DNA of 6,300 bases. Origin: Actinomycetes bacterium (lineage in GTDB: Bacteria > Actinomycetota > Acidimicrobiia > Spongiisociales > UBA4744). Shown here piece after piece: positions 1-5,772 of the stretch; the stretch's first letter is position 1, and each line of letters opens with the position of its first letter. The position numbers and the translations under genes were made by a program. The notes beneath the pieces were generated by a model, which made no database searches, had not been told where the DNA came from, and saw only the letters and a list, made by a program, of their open reading frames with translations. The stretch is taken from positions 1 to 6,300 of the forward strand of contig JAHEDM010000165.1 of the NCBI GenBank assembly GCA_024641205.1, read 5' to 3'.

Positions 1-1
1 C

Positions 2-1267
2 GACACCGTCCTTGCCTTGTTCGTGATTGATCCCCGGCTGTGGAAGCGGGCCATGCCCCACCGCCTAACCCAGTTGACGGCCAACCTGCAAGCGCTCGAT
101 CGAAGCCTCGAGCAGCTCGGCGGGCGCTTGAAAGTCGTGTCAGGAGACCCCGCCGCGGTGGTTCCAGATGAGGCCGCCGGGCATACCGCGGTCTACTGGA
201 ACGAAGACGTTTCTCCGTTCGCCCGCCGTCGGGATAGCGCGGTCCGGGAGCGGCTGAGCGTTGAAGTGATCACGTTCCACGGATCATTGGTTCACGCCCC
301 GGGAACCATCGTAACCCAAGATGAATACCCGTACCGGGTGTTCACTCCCTTCTGGCGAAACTGGTCGGCTACCGCCTGGGAGCCCTGGCCCTCGCCCGGC
401 ACTACCTCGATTCTCAAAGATCCCGGTGACGGCCCTCCTCCGCTTGATACAGAGCCATGGTTGGCTGCCGGGGAGAAAGGGGCGCGGCTCCGGCTGGAAG
501 GATTCAATGCGCTCGAGTATGAGGCGACCCGCGATCGACCGGATCTTGCGGGCACCTCCTTTCTATCTGCAGACCTGAAGTTCGGAACGATCAGCCCTCG
601 TACCATTATTCGGGCGTTGAAGGGCCAACCGGCGGAACCGTTCATCAGGCAATTGGCCTGGAGAGATTTCTACGCGCACCTGCTGGCTGCCTTCCCCTCC
701 ATGGCTTCAGCGAATCTCCGTCGGGAATACGACGGAATCGAGTGGCGCAACGACCCAGAAGAGTATGCAGCCTGGAAAACCGGTCACACGGGCTACCCGC
801 TGGTCGATGCAGGTATGCGGCAGCTGCTCGAAACCGGATGGATGCACAACCGGGTTCGCATGGTGACGGCTTCGTTCCTAGTCAAGGACCTCCTGATCGA
901 TTGGCGCTGGGGAGAGCGCCACTTCCGCAAGTGGCTCCTCGACGCCGACCCGGCCCAGAATGCCGGTAACTGGCAATGGGTGGCAGGCACGGGCGCAGAC
1001 GCAGCTCCCTACTTCCGTGTATTCAACCCGGTCACGCAAAGCCGCAAGTTCGACCCGCACGGCAATTACATCCGGCGGTATGTTCCGGAACTTGCCGCCC
1101 TTCCAAGCTCCATGATCCACGCGCCCTGGGAAGTCGGCGGACTCGCATTGGCCGAGTATGCGGTCACCCTGGGGGAAACGTATCCAGGCCCGTTGGTTGA
1201 TCATGCCATTTCCCGCCACGAGACCATCGCCGCCTACCAAGCCGCTCGAGCACACACAAACGCATGA
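2..1267 (+). CDS. phrB: Class I CPD deoxyribodipyrimidine photolyase (5' end outside window)
   Basis: This FAD enzyme uses blue light to split cyclobutane pyrimidine dimers in DNA. The frame is open from base 2 (DTVLALFVIDPRLW), which aligns with about residue 29 of E. coli PhrB, so roughly 28 residues are missing and the TTG at 17 is not the true start. Numbered from that TTG codon, the FAD/DNA-binding half is nearly complete. It shows WRDFY (215-219), the CPD-type HNR (277-279; N278 matches E. coli N341), D309 and D311, N315 (matches N378, next to flavin N5), and the electron-transfer triad W243, W296 and W319 (E. coli W306, W359, W382). W215 and W321 match the dimer-contacting W277 and W384. 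Asn in HNR and this overall pattern favour CPD photolyase over cryptochrome or 6-4 enzymes. One oddity is Gln212 where E. coli has Glu274. The antenna pocket is not diagnostic. The SRPBCC gene follows on the same strand after 55 bp. Confidence 0.96.
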   Translation, partial: DTVLALFVIDPRLWKRAMPHRLTQLTANLQALDRSLEQLGGRLKVVSGDPAAVVPDEAAGHTAVYWNEDVSPFARRRDSAVRERLSVEVITFHGSLVHAPGTIVTQDEYPYRVFTPFWRNWSATAWEPWPSPGTTSILKDPGDGPPPLDTEPWLAAGEKGARLRLEGFNALEYEATRDRPDLAGTSFLSADLKFGTISPRTIIRALKGQPAEPFIRQLAWRDFYAHLLAAFPSMASANLRREYDGIEWRNDPEEYAAWKTGHTGYPLVDAGMRQLLETGWMHNRVRMVTASFLVKDLLIDWRWGERHFRKWLLDADPAQNAGNWQWVAGTGADAAPYFRVFNPVTQSRKFDPHGNYIRRYVPELAALPSSMIHAPWEVGGLALAEYAVTLGETYPGPLVDHAISRHETIAAYQAARAHTNA

Positions 1268-1310
1268 TCTGAAACGCACGCCGTTACGTAGAAATGCTGA
1301 ACACCTACCT

Positions 1311-1315
1311 GGAGG
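1311..1315 (+). promoter_or_regulatory. Shine-Dalgarno for the SRPBCC gene
   Basis: GGAGG lies 7 nt before the GTG at 1323. This fixes GTG 1323 as the start, although the same frame stays open upstream to an ATG at 1158 that would overlap the photolyase by 110 bp. Confidence 0.85.
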
Positions 1316-1322
1316 CAATTCC

Positions 1323-1775
1323 GTGACCCGACTCAGCGAACAGATCATCACGCCAACGCCCGTTGAAGAGGCATTCGCCTATACGGCCGACTTCAACAAC
1401 ATCCAGGATTGGGATCCCGGCATAGCCGAGTCCGCCCAGATCGGAGAAGGTCCCGTCGGCAAGGGAACCCGATTCAACCTGCTCGTCAAATTCGGCAACC
1501 GCAGGACGCCGATGATCTACACGATCACCGAATTCGACTCCCCCCATCGCGTCGTATTGGTTGGAGAAGGATCCACGCTGACCGCCGTCGATGAGATCAC
1601 CTTCGCCGAGGTTCCGCAGGGTACGGTCGTCACCTATACCGCCGACCTGGCTTTCAAGGGCGTCACTCGATTCATCGCCCCTTTCCTCGGGAGCATGATC
1701 AAAGGTGTGGGCCGCAAAGCAGTTGAAGGTCTTTCCGAAGCGCTCACAGCCAACCAACCCTCGACCAGCTCATAG
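1323..1775 (+). CDS. SRPBCC-fold (polyketide cyclase/START-like) protein
   Basis: The 150-residue protein has the length and pattern of a single SRPBCC (Bet v1/START-like) domain, a helix-grip fold with a deep hydrophobic ligand pocket. The N-terminal strand and first helices (TPTPVEEAFAYTADF, then QDWDP near residues 28-32) are typical of the polyketide cyclase/dehydrase subgroup. A GxGxxGKGTRF turn sits at about 41-51, alternating beta strands cover 52-110, and an amphipathic C-terminal helix lies at about 123-142. There is no signal peptide or membrane segment, so it should be cytoplasmic. The GTG start is chosen for its GGAGG site and because the SRPBCC homology starts there. It sits 55 bp after the photolyase and may be cotranscribed with it. 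The ligand and reaction cannot be read from sequence: members bind lipids, isoprenoids or polyketides, and many are uncharacterised. The fold call is firm; the function is unknown. Confidence 0.88.
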   Translation: MTRLSEQIITPTPVEEAFAYTADFNNIQDWDPGIAESAQIGEGPVGKGTRFNLLVKFGNRRTPMIYTITEFDSPHRVVLVGEGSTLTAVDEITFAEVPQGTVVTYTADLAFKGVTRFIAPFLGSMIKGVGRKAVEGLSEALTANQPSTSS

Positions 1776-1783
1776 ACTGCCGA

Positions 1784-2128
1784 CTACCAGTTCCAGTCGA
1801 AGAGAGCGGTGCCCAGACCCAATAGAGCGATCCCCGCTCCCGCAACGGCTATCGCTGTCGTAAATCGTGCGCCGTGCCTCGTCCGCTGATAGCCGATCTG
1901 GAACTCTGGGTCCTCAGCCAAAGCGACGCGGCGAAGTATCTCAACCGCTCTGATTGCCAGCAACCGGTCCGCCCGGGTCAGGGCTTGCCAGTCGGCCTTC
2001 CTCTCGGTCTTCAACCATTTGACAAACCGGACAAAACCGGCTTCACGCCCCACGTCCAGATAGAAGGCGAAGACGGTCGATAACGCAACGACCGTCACCA
2101 GGAACATGACCTGGGTACTGGTTTCCAT
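1784..2128 (-). CDS. Small membrane protein with two predicted TM segments (unknown function)
   Basis: I do not recognise this 114-residue protein as a named family. It has a hydrophobic segment at about residues 8-25, a polar and largely basic middle (about 28-90, including a helix rich in Arg and Leu near 51-70), and a second hydrophobic segment at about 91-110 rich in Gly, Ala and Leu, ending in DWNW. That predicts two membrane passes with a soluble loop of about 65 residues. Its stop lies only 8 bp from the stop of the convergent SRPBCC gene, and its start is 59 bp after the SnoaL-like gene on the same strand, so it could be the last gene of that unit. The ribosome site is poor: AGGA only 3 nt before the ATG. 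An alternative start at residue 8 has no better site. The clean hydrophobic pattern and lack of a competing frame support a real gene, but homology is not established. Confidence 0.6.
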   Translation of the reverse strand: METSTQVMFLVTVVALSTVFAFYLDVGREAGFVRFVKWLKTERKADWQALTRADRLLAIRAVEILRRVALAEDPEFQIGYQRTRHGARFTTAIAVAGAGIALLGLGTALFDWNW

Positions 2129-2187
2129 CCATCCTGGATCGGCAAGCGTCTGCGCAGCGTGAACCCCAATTCATGCGCGGGCAGGCC

Positions 2188-2619
2188 CTATGTCCCCGAG
2201 TCGGCTGCGGGGCGAAGCATGTACCACTCGGTGAACGACCGGCATATCCCCTTCTCGTCGAAATCGATCACGAACAGATTGGAATAAGTCTCGCCACTCG
2301 AATAACGCGTGACTCCGGTGACTAATGCCCGATCACCACGGATCAGCATGGGCCGGTACTCTGCCTCCCACGATCCGGCCTCGTCGGGTTCGTTCAGCCA
2401 ACCGTCAATGATCGCCCGCCGACCTTGCAGCGGTTGGCTCCACGGGTCGTATGCGTAGGTGGCATCTTCGGTGAATAGCGCCCCGATCCGAACCGGGTCG
2501 TTGCTACGCCAGGCATCGACATACGCTTCTATCCAGGCAGTGACTGTCTCTCGATCCACAGGCTCTCCCGAGGGGAATTGGGTCAGACTAGGCAACGGCC
2601 CGGCCGCCCGTTCCACCAC
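2188..2619 (-). CDS. SnoaL-like / NTF2-like domain protein
   Basis: The 143-residue protein fits the SnoaL-like branch of the NTF2 superfamily, a cone-shaped alpha+beta barrel used for small-molecule binding, isomerase or cyclase chemistry, or simple protein association. The helix at about 23-39 (VTAWIEAYVDAW) is followed by NDPVRIGALFTEDATY, the family hallmark in which a helix leads into the first strand. A GRRAI helix lies near 66-70, and long beta strands run from about 84 to 135, ending in SFTEWYMLRP. No signal peptide or membrane segment is evident. The start is taken as the GTG at 2619, with GAGG 5 nt upstream; a second GTG follows directly and is equally possible. The gene begins 20 bp after the sortase stop, so the two are probably cotranscribed. 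I cannot see a conserved catalytic set that would assign a reaction. Fold confident, function unknown. Confidence 0.85.
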   Translation of the reverse strand: MVERAAGPLPSLTQFPSGEPVDRETVTAWIEAYVDAWRSNDPVRIGALFTEDATYAYDPWSQPLQGRRAIIDGWLNEPDEAGSWEAEYRPMLIRGDRALVTGVTRYSSGETYSNLFVIDFDEKGICRSFTEWYMLRPAADSGT

Positions 2620-2639
2620 GTTCGCCTCGCCGTCGGCGG

Positions 2640-3374
2640 CTATCCGGCCGACCCGAGATCACGGTCGGGAATCGGAACGGCATACACGACTATGTTGCTG
2701 TCGTAGCTGCCCGACGACTCGCTGAAGCCCCCGCCACACGTGATCAAGGTCAGTACCGGAGAACCCTCTCGTGCAAAGATCGTATCGAGCGGCAGCTCAT
2801 CCTTCTGATAAGCGGTCCGGGCCTCGACCCTGAAGACCCTCACCGTCCCGTTGCTGAATTCAACCTCGACAACGTCTCCCTCATCGACCGTACGCAGGTT
2901 GAAGAACACGCCGGGACCCTCGCTGGCCAGGTCAACATGCGCGGCCATCACGGCTGATCCCCGCTCGCCGGGCACGGATCCGAACTGATACCAGGCAACG
3001 TCCCGCACGTTGTTGGGGACGGCCATCTGCCCGGTCCGCTGGTTGACTCCGGTAGGAACGACCGGAGCGTCAACCCCTAGGGACCCGAGCTTGAGGCCCA
3101 CAGGAATCACCGGGTCGCCGGCCGGGAGGTCCGGGAGGAGCCCGGGTGACACCGGCACCGACGGACCGCCCGCTTCGGCATCGGGAGGCGTTTCCACGAT
3201 CGGCTGCGGATCAAGCGCCGACGTCGTCGGAAGAGAGGGCTCGCTGAGAGAATCCACGATCGCTCCCACATCTCCGACGGTGGCCGGCTCTGTGCCAATG
3301 AGGTAGGACGCGGTCACCGCGATCAGTGTGACAACGCTGATTACGAAGATGGTCTTGAGGGTGTTACGAGACAT
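2640..3374 (-). CDS. Class F-like sortase (transpeptidase), catalytic Arg not evident
   Basis: Sortases cleave a C-terminal sorting motif and attach surface proteins to the cell wall or pili. This 244-residue protein has an N-terminal membrane anchor at about 7-26, a Pro-rich low-complexity linker at about 45-90, and a sortase barrel from about 91 to the C terminus. Visible signatures are the catalytic His146 in AAHVD, the GPGVFFNL segment at 153-160, the Y189..LP motif of the beta6/beta7 region, and catalytic Cys213 in TLITCGG, followed by SYDSNIVVYA. This pattern matches actinobacterial class F enzymes. No Arg occurs between Cys213 and Arg238 near the tail, although sortases normally carry a catalytic Arg about 9-13 residues after the Cys. 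The DUF4397 gene 70 bp upstream on the same strand is the likely substrate. No Shine-Dalgarno sequence is seen before the ATG; TACAAT lies 10 nt upstream. The start is supported by the membrane anchor that follows it. Confidence 0.92.
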   Translation of the reverse strand: MSRNTLKTIFVISVVTLIAVTASYLIGTEPATVGDVGAIVDSLSEPSLPTTSALDPQPIVETPPDAEAGGPSVPVSPGLLPDLPAGDPVIPVGLKLGSLGVDAPVVPTGVNQRTGQMAVPNNVRDVAWYQFGSVPGERGSAVMAAHVDLASEGPGVFFNLRTVDEGDVVEVEFSNGTVRVFRVEARTAYQKDELPLDTIFAREGSPVLTLITCGGGFSESSGSYDSNIVVYAVPIPDRDLGSAG

Positions 3375-3384
3375 ATGGCGTCAC

Positions 3385-3390
3385 ATTGTA
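3385..3390 (-). promoter_or_regulatory. Possible -10 element for a near-leaderless sortase transcript
   Basis: On the minus strand TACAAT, one base off TATAAT, ends 10 nt before the sortase ATG. Transcription would begin about 4 nt before the ATG, which would explain the missing Shine-Dalgarno site. No convincing -35 is visible at normal spacing, so the call is weak. Confidence 0.3.
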
Positions 3391-3391
3391 A

Positions 3392-3425
3392 GAACCCGGG
3401 GAAGCCAATCGGCCTCCCCGGGTTC
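3392..3425 (-). terminator. Strong hairpin after the DUF4397 gene: terminator or attenuator before the sortase
   Basis: Bases 3392-3406 pair with 3411-3425 to form a 15-bp stem with one A/C mismatch (3403/3414) and a 4-base loop (3407-3410). Read on the minus strand, the stem begins 19 nt after the DUF4397 stop and is followed by TTACAAT, so the U tract is short. It lies 17 nt before the sortase ATG. It could end the DUF4397 transcript fully, or partly so that the substrate is made in excess over the sortase. Confidence 0.75.
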
Positions 3426-3444
3426 GAATCACAGACGGTTCTTG

Positions 3445-4272
3445 CTAGTTGCTGGAGCGACGGGACAGAGCCACGCCCGAACCTGCCAGGCCGACCATTG
3501 CGAGGGCACCGGCGATAGCCAGAGCGATCGGGAAGCCATCGGTGGCCAAGCCGGCGGTGCCGGTCGGGACTCCGGCGGGGGCTGCGCCCAAACCGGTGAT
3601 GGTCTGCACGGCCACCGTGAAGTTGCCGTCGGCGAGTGAACCAATCGCATAGACGATGGTCGACGTGCCTTCAGGCAACGCGAGATCCGCCTCGAAGACG
3701 ACGGGCTCGGTTGCGCCGGTCGGAACCACTTTGGCGTTGTAGGTGGCAGCAGGAACGTCACCGCTGGCCTGATTCGGGTTGCTGAGTGCAGAGAACAGCA
3801 CACCATCGTTGGCCAGAACGTCCACCGTGGGGGCGGAAGCCGTGTGACGAACGGTTAGACGAGTTTCGCCTGCCGCAATTTCCGAAATGTCGTTGACGAA
3901 GACCGAAGCAGTCGCAGCGCCTGCCTCGTCGAGGTGAGCCTCAATGGTGGCGTTGGCGCCGGCCGGAAGGGTCACGGGCAGCGGGCCCAGGGCCGGATCG
4001 GTGGCAGTTGGGTCTGCACCCGCAGCGTAGATCTCAATTGAGTAGTCGGCAGCCGGCAGCGTAACCGGACCGGCGAACTCAGTGAAAGTCAGGCCGGGGA
4101 TGAACGGAGCGGTGTAATCGCCGTTGACGTAGATGTCGACGGGGAATCCGCCGTCGCCGGGAATGCCGTGCAAGACGGTAACCGTACCGTCGGTGCTCTG
4201 GGCAAGTACTGCGCCGGCCGGAAGGGCCAGCAGCATGACTGCCACCAGGAAGATGCGTCCAAGAGTTCGCAT
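3445..4272 (-). CDS. Secreted DUF4397 surface protein with C-terminal sorting-like signal
   Basis: The 275-residue precursor has a signal peptide with basic MRTLGR, a hydrophobic core to about residue 21, and a likely cut after VLA at 24. Mature residues about 29-223 look like DUF4397. There are two related beta-rich halves, the first starting VTVLHGIPG with PVDIYVNG (31-51), the second LTVRHTASAPTVDVLANDG (139-157), and each is followed by a proline-containing strand that opens a second sheet. The tail resembles a cell-wall sorting signal: VPTG at 235-238, a hydrophobic stretch at about 247-269, and an SRRSSN end. The motif is not a canonical LPxTG or LAxTG. The protein should be exported and either anchored by the adjacent sortase or held in the membrane. 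DUF4397 has no assigned biochemical activity. The ATG is supported by AGGAG 8 nt upstream. The gene is divergent from the ECF sigma factor, with a SigK-like promoter candidate between them. Confidence 0.92.
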   Translation of the reverse strand: MRTLGRIFLVAVMLLALPAGAVLAQSTDGTVTVLHGIPGDGGFPVDIYVNGDYTAPFIPGLTFTEFAGPVTLPAADYSIEIYAAGADPTATDPALGPLPVTLPAGANATIEAHLDEAGAATASVFVNDISEIAAGETRLTVRHTASAPTVDVLANDGVLFSALSNPNQASGDVPAATYNAKVVPTGATEPVVFEADLALPEGTSTIVYAIGSLADGNFTVAVQTITGLGAAPAGVPTGTAGLATDGFPIALAIAGALAMVGLAGSGVALSRRSSN

Positions 4273-4280
4273 ATCGTTTT

Positions 4281-4285
4281 CTCCT
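4281..4285 (-). promoter_or_regulatory. Shine-Dalgarno for the DUF4397 gene
   Basis: On the minus strand AGGAG sits 8 nt before the ATG at 4272, which is ideal spacing. It makes this the best ribosome site on the minus strand and suggests strong translation. Confidence 0.85.
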
Positions 4286-4295
4286 AATTGCTGGG

Positions 4296-4309
4296 GCCCG
4301 TTTCCGGGC
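4296..4309 (-). other. Small hairpin in the DUF4397 5' leader
   Basis: GCCCG (4296-4300) pairs with CGGGC (4305-4309) around a TTTC loop, with two further G-U pairs possible in RNA. If the promoter proposed at 4324-4351 is right, it lies near the 5' end of the leader, where such stems often stabilise mRNA. A role is inference. Confidence 0.35.
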
Positions 4310-4323
4310 TTCTTACGGACCCT

Positions 4324-4351
4324 CTACGGAGATGCAGGTGGACTTGGATGA
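4324..4351 (-). promoter_or_regulatory. Candidate SigK-like ECF promoter driving the DUF4397 gene
   Basis: Read on the minus strand, TCATCC (4351-4346) is followed by 16 nt and then CCGTAG (4329-4324). The mycobacterial SigK consensus, as I recall it, is CCATCC, 16-17 nt, CCGAAT, giving matches of 5/6 and 4/6. The start site would fall near 4317, leaving a leader of about 45 nt. Short motifs like this occur by chance, so this is a hypothesis strengthened mainly by the divergent SigK/RskA-like pair. Confidence 0.35.
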
Positions 4352-4374
4352 CATTTATCGTTAGAAAGATGGCG

Positions 4375-4402
4375 GGGCAGGTGGTTCCTGCCCGGAAGGG
4401 CA
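4375..4402 (+). promoter_or_regulatory. Two mutually exclusive hairpins at the sigma-factor ribosome site
   Basis: GGGCAGG (4375-4381) can pair with CCTGCCC (4387-4393) around TGGTT, a 7-bp stem that leaves the GGAAGGG at 4394-4400 free. Alternatively TGCCC (4389-4393) can pair with GGGCA (4398-4402) around a GGAA tetraloop, which buries the same GGAAGGG. Both stems use 4389-4393, so they cannot coexist. Pairing is seen in the sequence; the switch role is inferred. Confidence 0.4.
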
Positions 4403-4411
4403 ACTCGAAAA

Positions 4412-4987
4412 ATGGGTTTTGAGGAATGGTCGACCATGGATGACGCCGCTCTCGTAGTGGCCGTCGCCGGGTCATCGCAAGAGGCACTCGCCGAGGCTTA
4501 CAGCCGTCACTCGGGAGCCGTGCATGGTCTCGCCCGTCGCATCTTGCGCGACGAAACGCTGGCCGAGGAAATCACCCAGGAAGTCTTCTTGCGCCTGTGG
4601 AACAACCCGGAGAAATTCAACGCGGAGCGGGGGTCGTTACGTTCCTTTTTGCTGGCCCACACCCACGGGCGAAGCGTTGACTTCATCCGGTCTGAGTCGG
4701 CGCGCCGTACAAGAGAGGACAAGGACGCCCGACTTGCCGTCGGGGAAAGCCAGAACGTTGAAGACGAGGTTTGGGATATGGCGCTCGCCGAACACATCAA
4801 GAATGCCCTCTCCTCCCTCATCGAAGGCGAGCGAAGAGCCATCGAACTGGCCTATTTCGGAGGACACACCTACCGGGAGGTCGCCGACCTCCTAGGCGAG
4901 CCCGAAGGGACCGTGAAAAGCCGGATCCGATCTGGCATGAAACGCCTTCGTGCCGAATTGACCGCAGCCGGTGTGAGCCACGCATGA
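4412..4987 (+). CDS. ECF RNA polymerase sigma factor (SigK/RskA-partner type)
   Basis: This group 4 sigma factor directs RNA polymerase to a small stress regulon when released by its anti-sigma partner. Numbered from ATG 4412 (191 residues), region 2 runs from about 25 to 99: EEITQEVFLRLWNNPEKFN is the polymerase-binding 2.2 helix, and GSLRSFLLAH followed by GRSVDFIRSESARR is the -10 melting/recognition part. Region 4 covers about 125-182, with the helix-turn-helix in TYREVADLLGEPEGTVKSRIRSGMKRLR recognising the -35. There is no extra C-terminal domain. Two starts are possible: ATG 4412 (GGAAGGG 11 nt upstream) and ATG 4436 (GAGGA 10 nt upstream). The second gives the common MDDAALV-type N terminus and 183 residues, so I slightly favour it, but I list the longer form. 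The stop overlaps the anti-sigma start as ATGA. The partner's RskA-like domain points to the SigK/ECF19-like group; the subgroup is inferred. Confidence 0.95.
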   Translation: MGFEEWSTMDDAALVVAVAGSSQEALAEAYSRHSGAVHGLARRILRDETLAEEITQEVFLRLWNNPEKFNAERGSLRSFLLAHTHGRSVDFIRSESARRTREDKDARLAVGESQNVEDEVWDMALAEHIKNALSSLIEGERRAIELAYFGGHTYREVADLLGEPEGTVKSRIRSGMKRLRAELTAAGVSHA

Positions 4988-5772
4988 TGCAAGAACAACC
5001 CCACGACACGATCGAAGAACTACTCGGCGTTTACGCTCTGGACGCCGTCGATCAACATGAGCGACGCCTCGTCGAGAACCACCTGTCCCGTTGCTCCCTT
5101 TGTCGAAACGAGGTGGATGAGCATCGCGACGTAGCCGCGCTACTGGCCGGAGAAGTTGTCGAGCCGCAACCGTATGTTTGGGACGGCATCATCAGCAAGA
5201 TCAACGCAACCGAACCGCGCGCGGTGGCACCCGTCGTCTCCCTCGAGAGCAAGCGAAAGACTCCTTTCTTCTCCTCAACCCGCTGGGTTACGGGCGTGGC
5301 CGCGGCCGTCGTTATCGGACTCAGTACAGGCCTCATTACCCAATCGCAACGCATCGGCGATCTCACATTCCTGATCACCGAGCAAGAGCGCCAGATCACT
5401 GCGCTCGCCGCAACCCTCGAGGCTGATCCGCTCGAACAGGCGGTAGCGGCTGCCCTGGCCGATCCCGCCGCTCAAATAGCCAACCTGACCGCCGAAGGTT
5501 CGAACCAAACGATGCTGATCGTGATGCTCCCAGACGGGACCGGATACGTCTACCAGAGCAACCTCGAAGCTCTCCCCACCGACGCTACCTATCAGCTGTG
5601 GGCGGTAGTCGACGACAAGGTCATATCCGCGGGCGTGCTCGGCAATCAACCCGTGCTCGTGCCGTTCCATATCGACCCCAACGGCTTGCAGGGCTTCGTA
5701 ATAACCCAGGAAGTAACCGGCGGCGTGCCCCAATCTGAAGCGGACCCGGTTGTTGGTTGGATCAAGGCGTAG
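4984..5772 (+). CDS. Membrane anti-sigma factor, zinc-finger plus RskA C-terminal domain
   Basis: It should hold the preceding sigma factor inactive at the membrane and free it after signal-driven proteolysis, as known for the RskA family. From ATG 4984 (262 residues) the cytoplasmic N-terminal anti-sigma domain spans about 6-75 and contains the zinc-binding HxxxCxxC motif: H33, C37, C40. A basic stretch precedes one membrane segment at about 101-119. A short coiled-coil-like stretch follows at about 122-146. The extracytoplasmic RskA domain lies at about 175-260, with TYQLWAVV, SAGVLG and TGGVPQSEADPVVG typical of the family. The frame is open much further upstream, but 4984 is chosen because homology starts there and it overlaps the sigma stop (ATGA). 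A second ATG follows at once. No strong ribosome site is seen, so translation is probably coupled to the sigma gene. Confidence 0.94.
   Translation: MMQEQPHDTIEELLGVYALDAVDQHERRLVENHLSRCSLCRNEVDEHRDVAALLAGEVVEPQPYVWDGIISKINATEPRAVAPVVSLESKRKTPFFSSTRWVTGVAAAVVIGLSTGLITQSQRIGDLTFLITEQERQITALAATLEADPLEQAVAAALADPAAQIANLTAEGSNQTMLIVMLPDGTGYVYQSNLEALPTDATYQLWAVVDDKVISAGVLGNQPVLVPFHIDPNGLQGFVITQEVTGGVPQSEADPVVGWIKA

Noticed and set aside
1158..1322. Upstream extension of the SRPBCC frame to an ATG at 1158
   Set aside because: It overlaps the photolyase C terminus, is not SRPBCC-like, and a GGAGG-served GTG at 1323 matches the domain start.
1294..1326. Ten-codon mini-ORF whose TGA overlaps the SRPBCC GTG
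   Set aside because: No ribosome site precedes its ATG, and such short frames arise by chance; there is no evidence for a leader peptide.
878..1351. 157-codon minus-strand open frame opposite the photolyase
   Set aside because: The plus strand here carries the most conserved photolyase motifs, and the antisense product looks like no family.
2150..2157. CTGCGCAG palindrome between the SnoaL-like and two-TM genes
   Set aside because: An 8-bp palindrome is expected by chance at this GC content, and no second copy or promoter context was seen.
4340..4362. GGAC-N16-GTT as an ECF promoter for the sigma gene
   Set aside because: The match to generic ECF boxes is too weak, and it overlaps the better minus-strand candidate; the sigma-gene promoter stays unassigned.
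4771..4983. Upstream extension of the anti-sigma frame inside the sigma gene
   Set aside because: It is the out-of-frame reading of sigma region 4; anti-sigma homology begins at the ATG at 4984.
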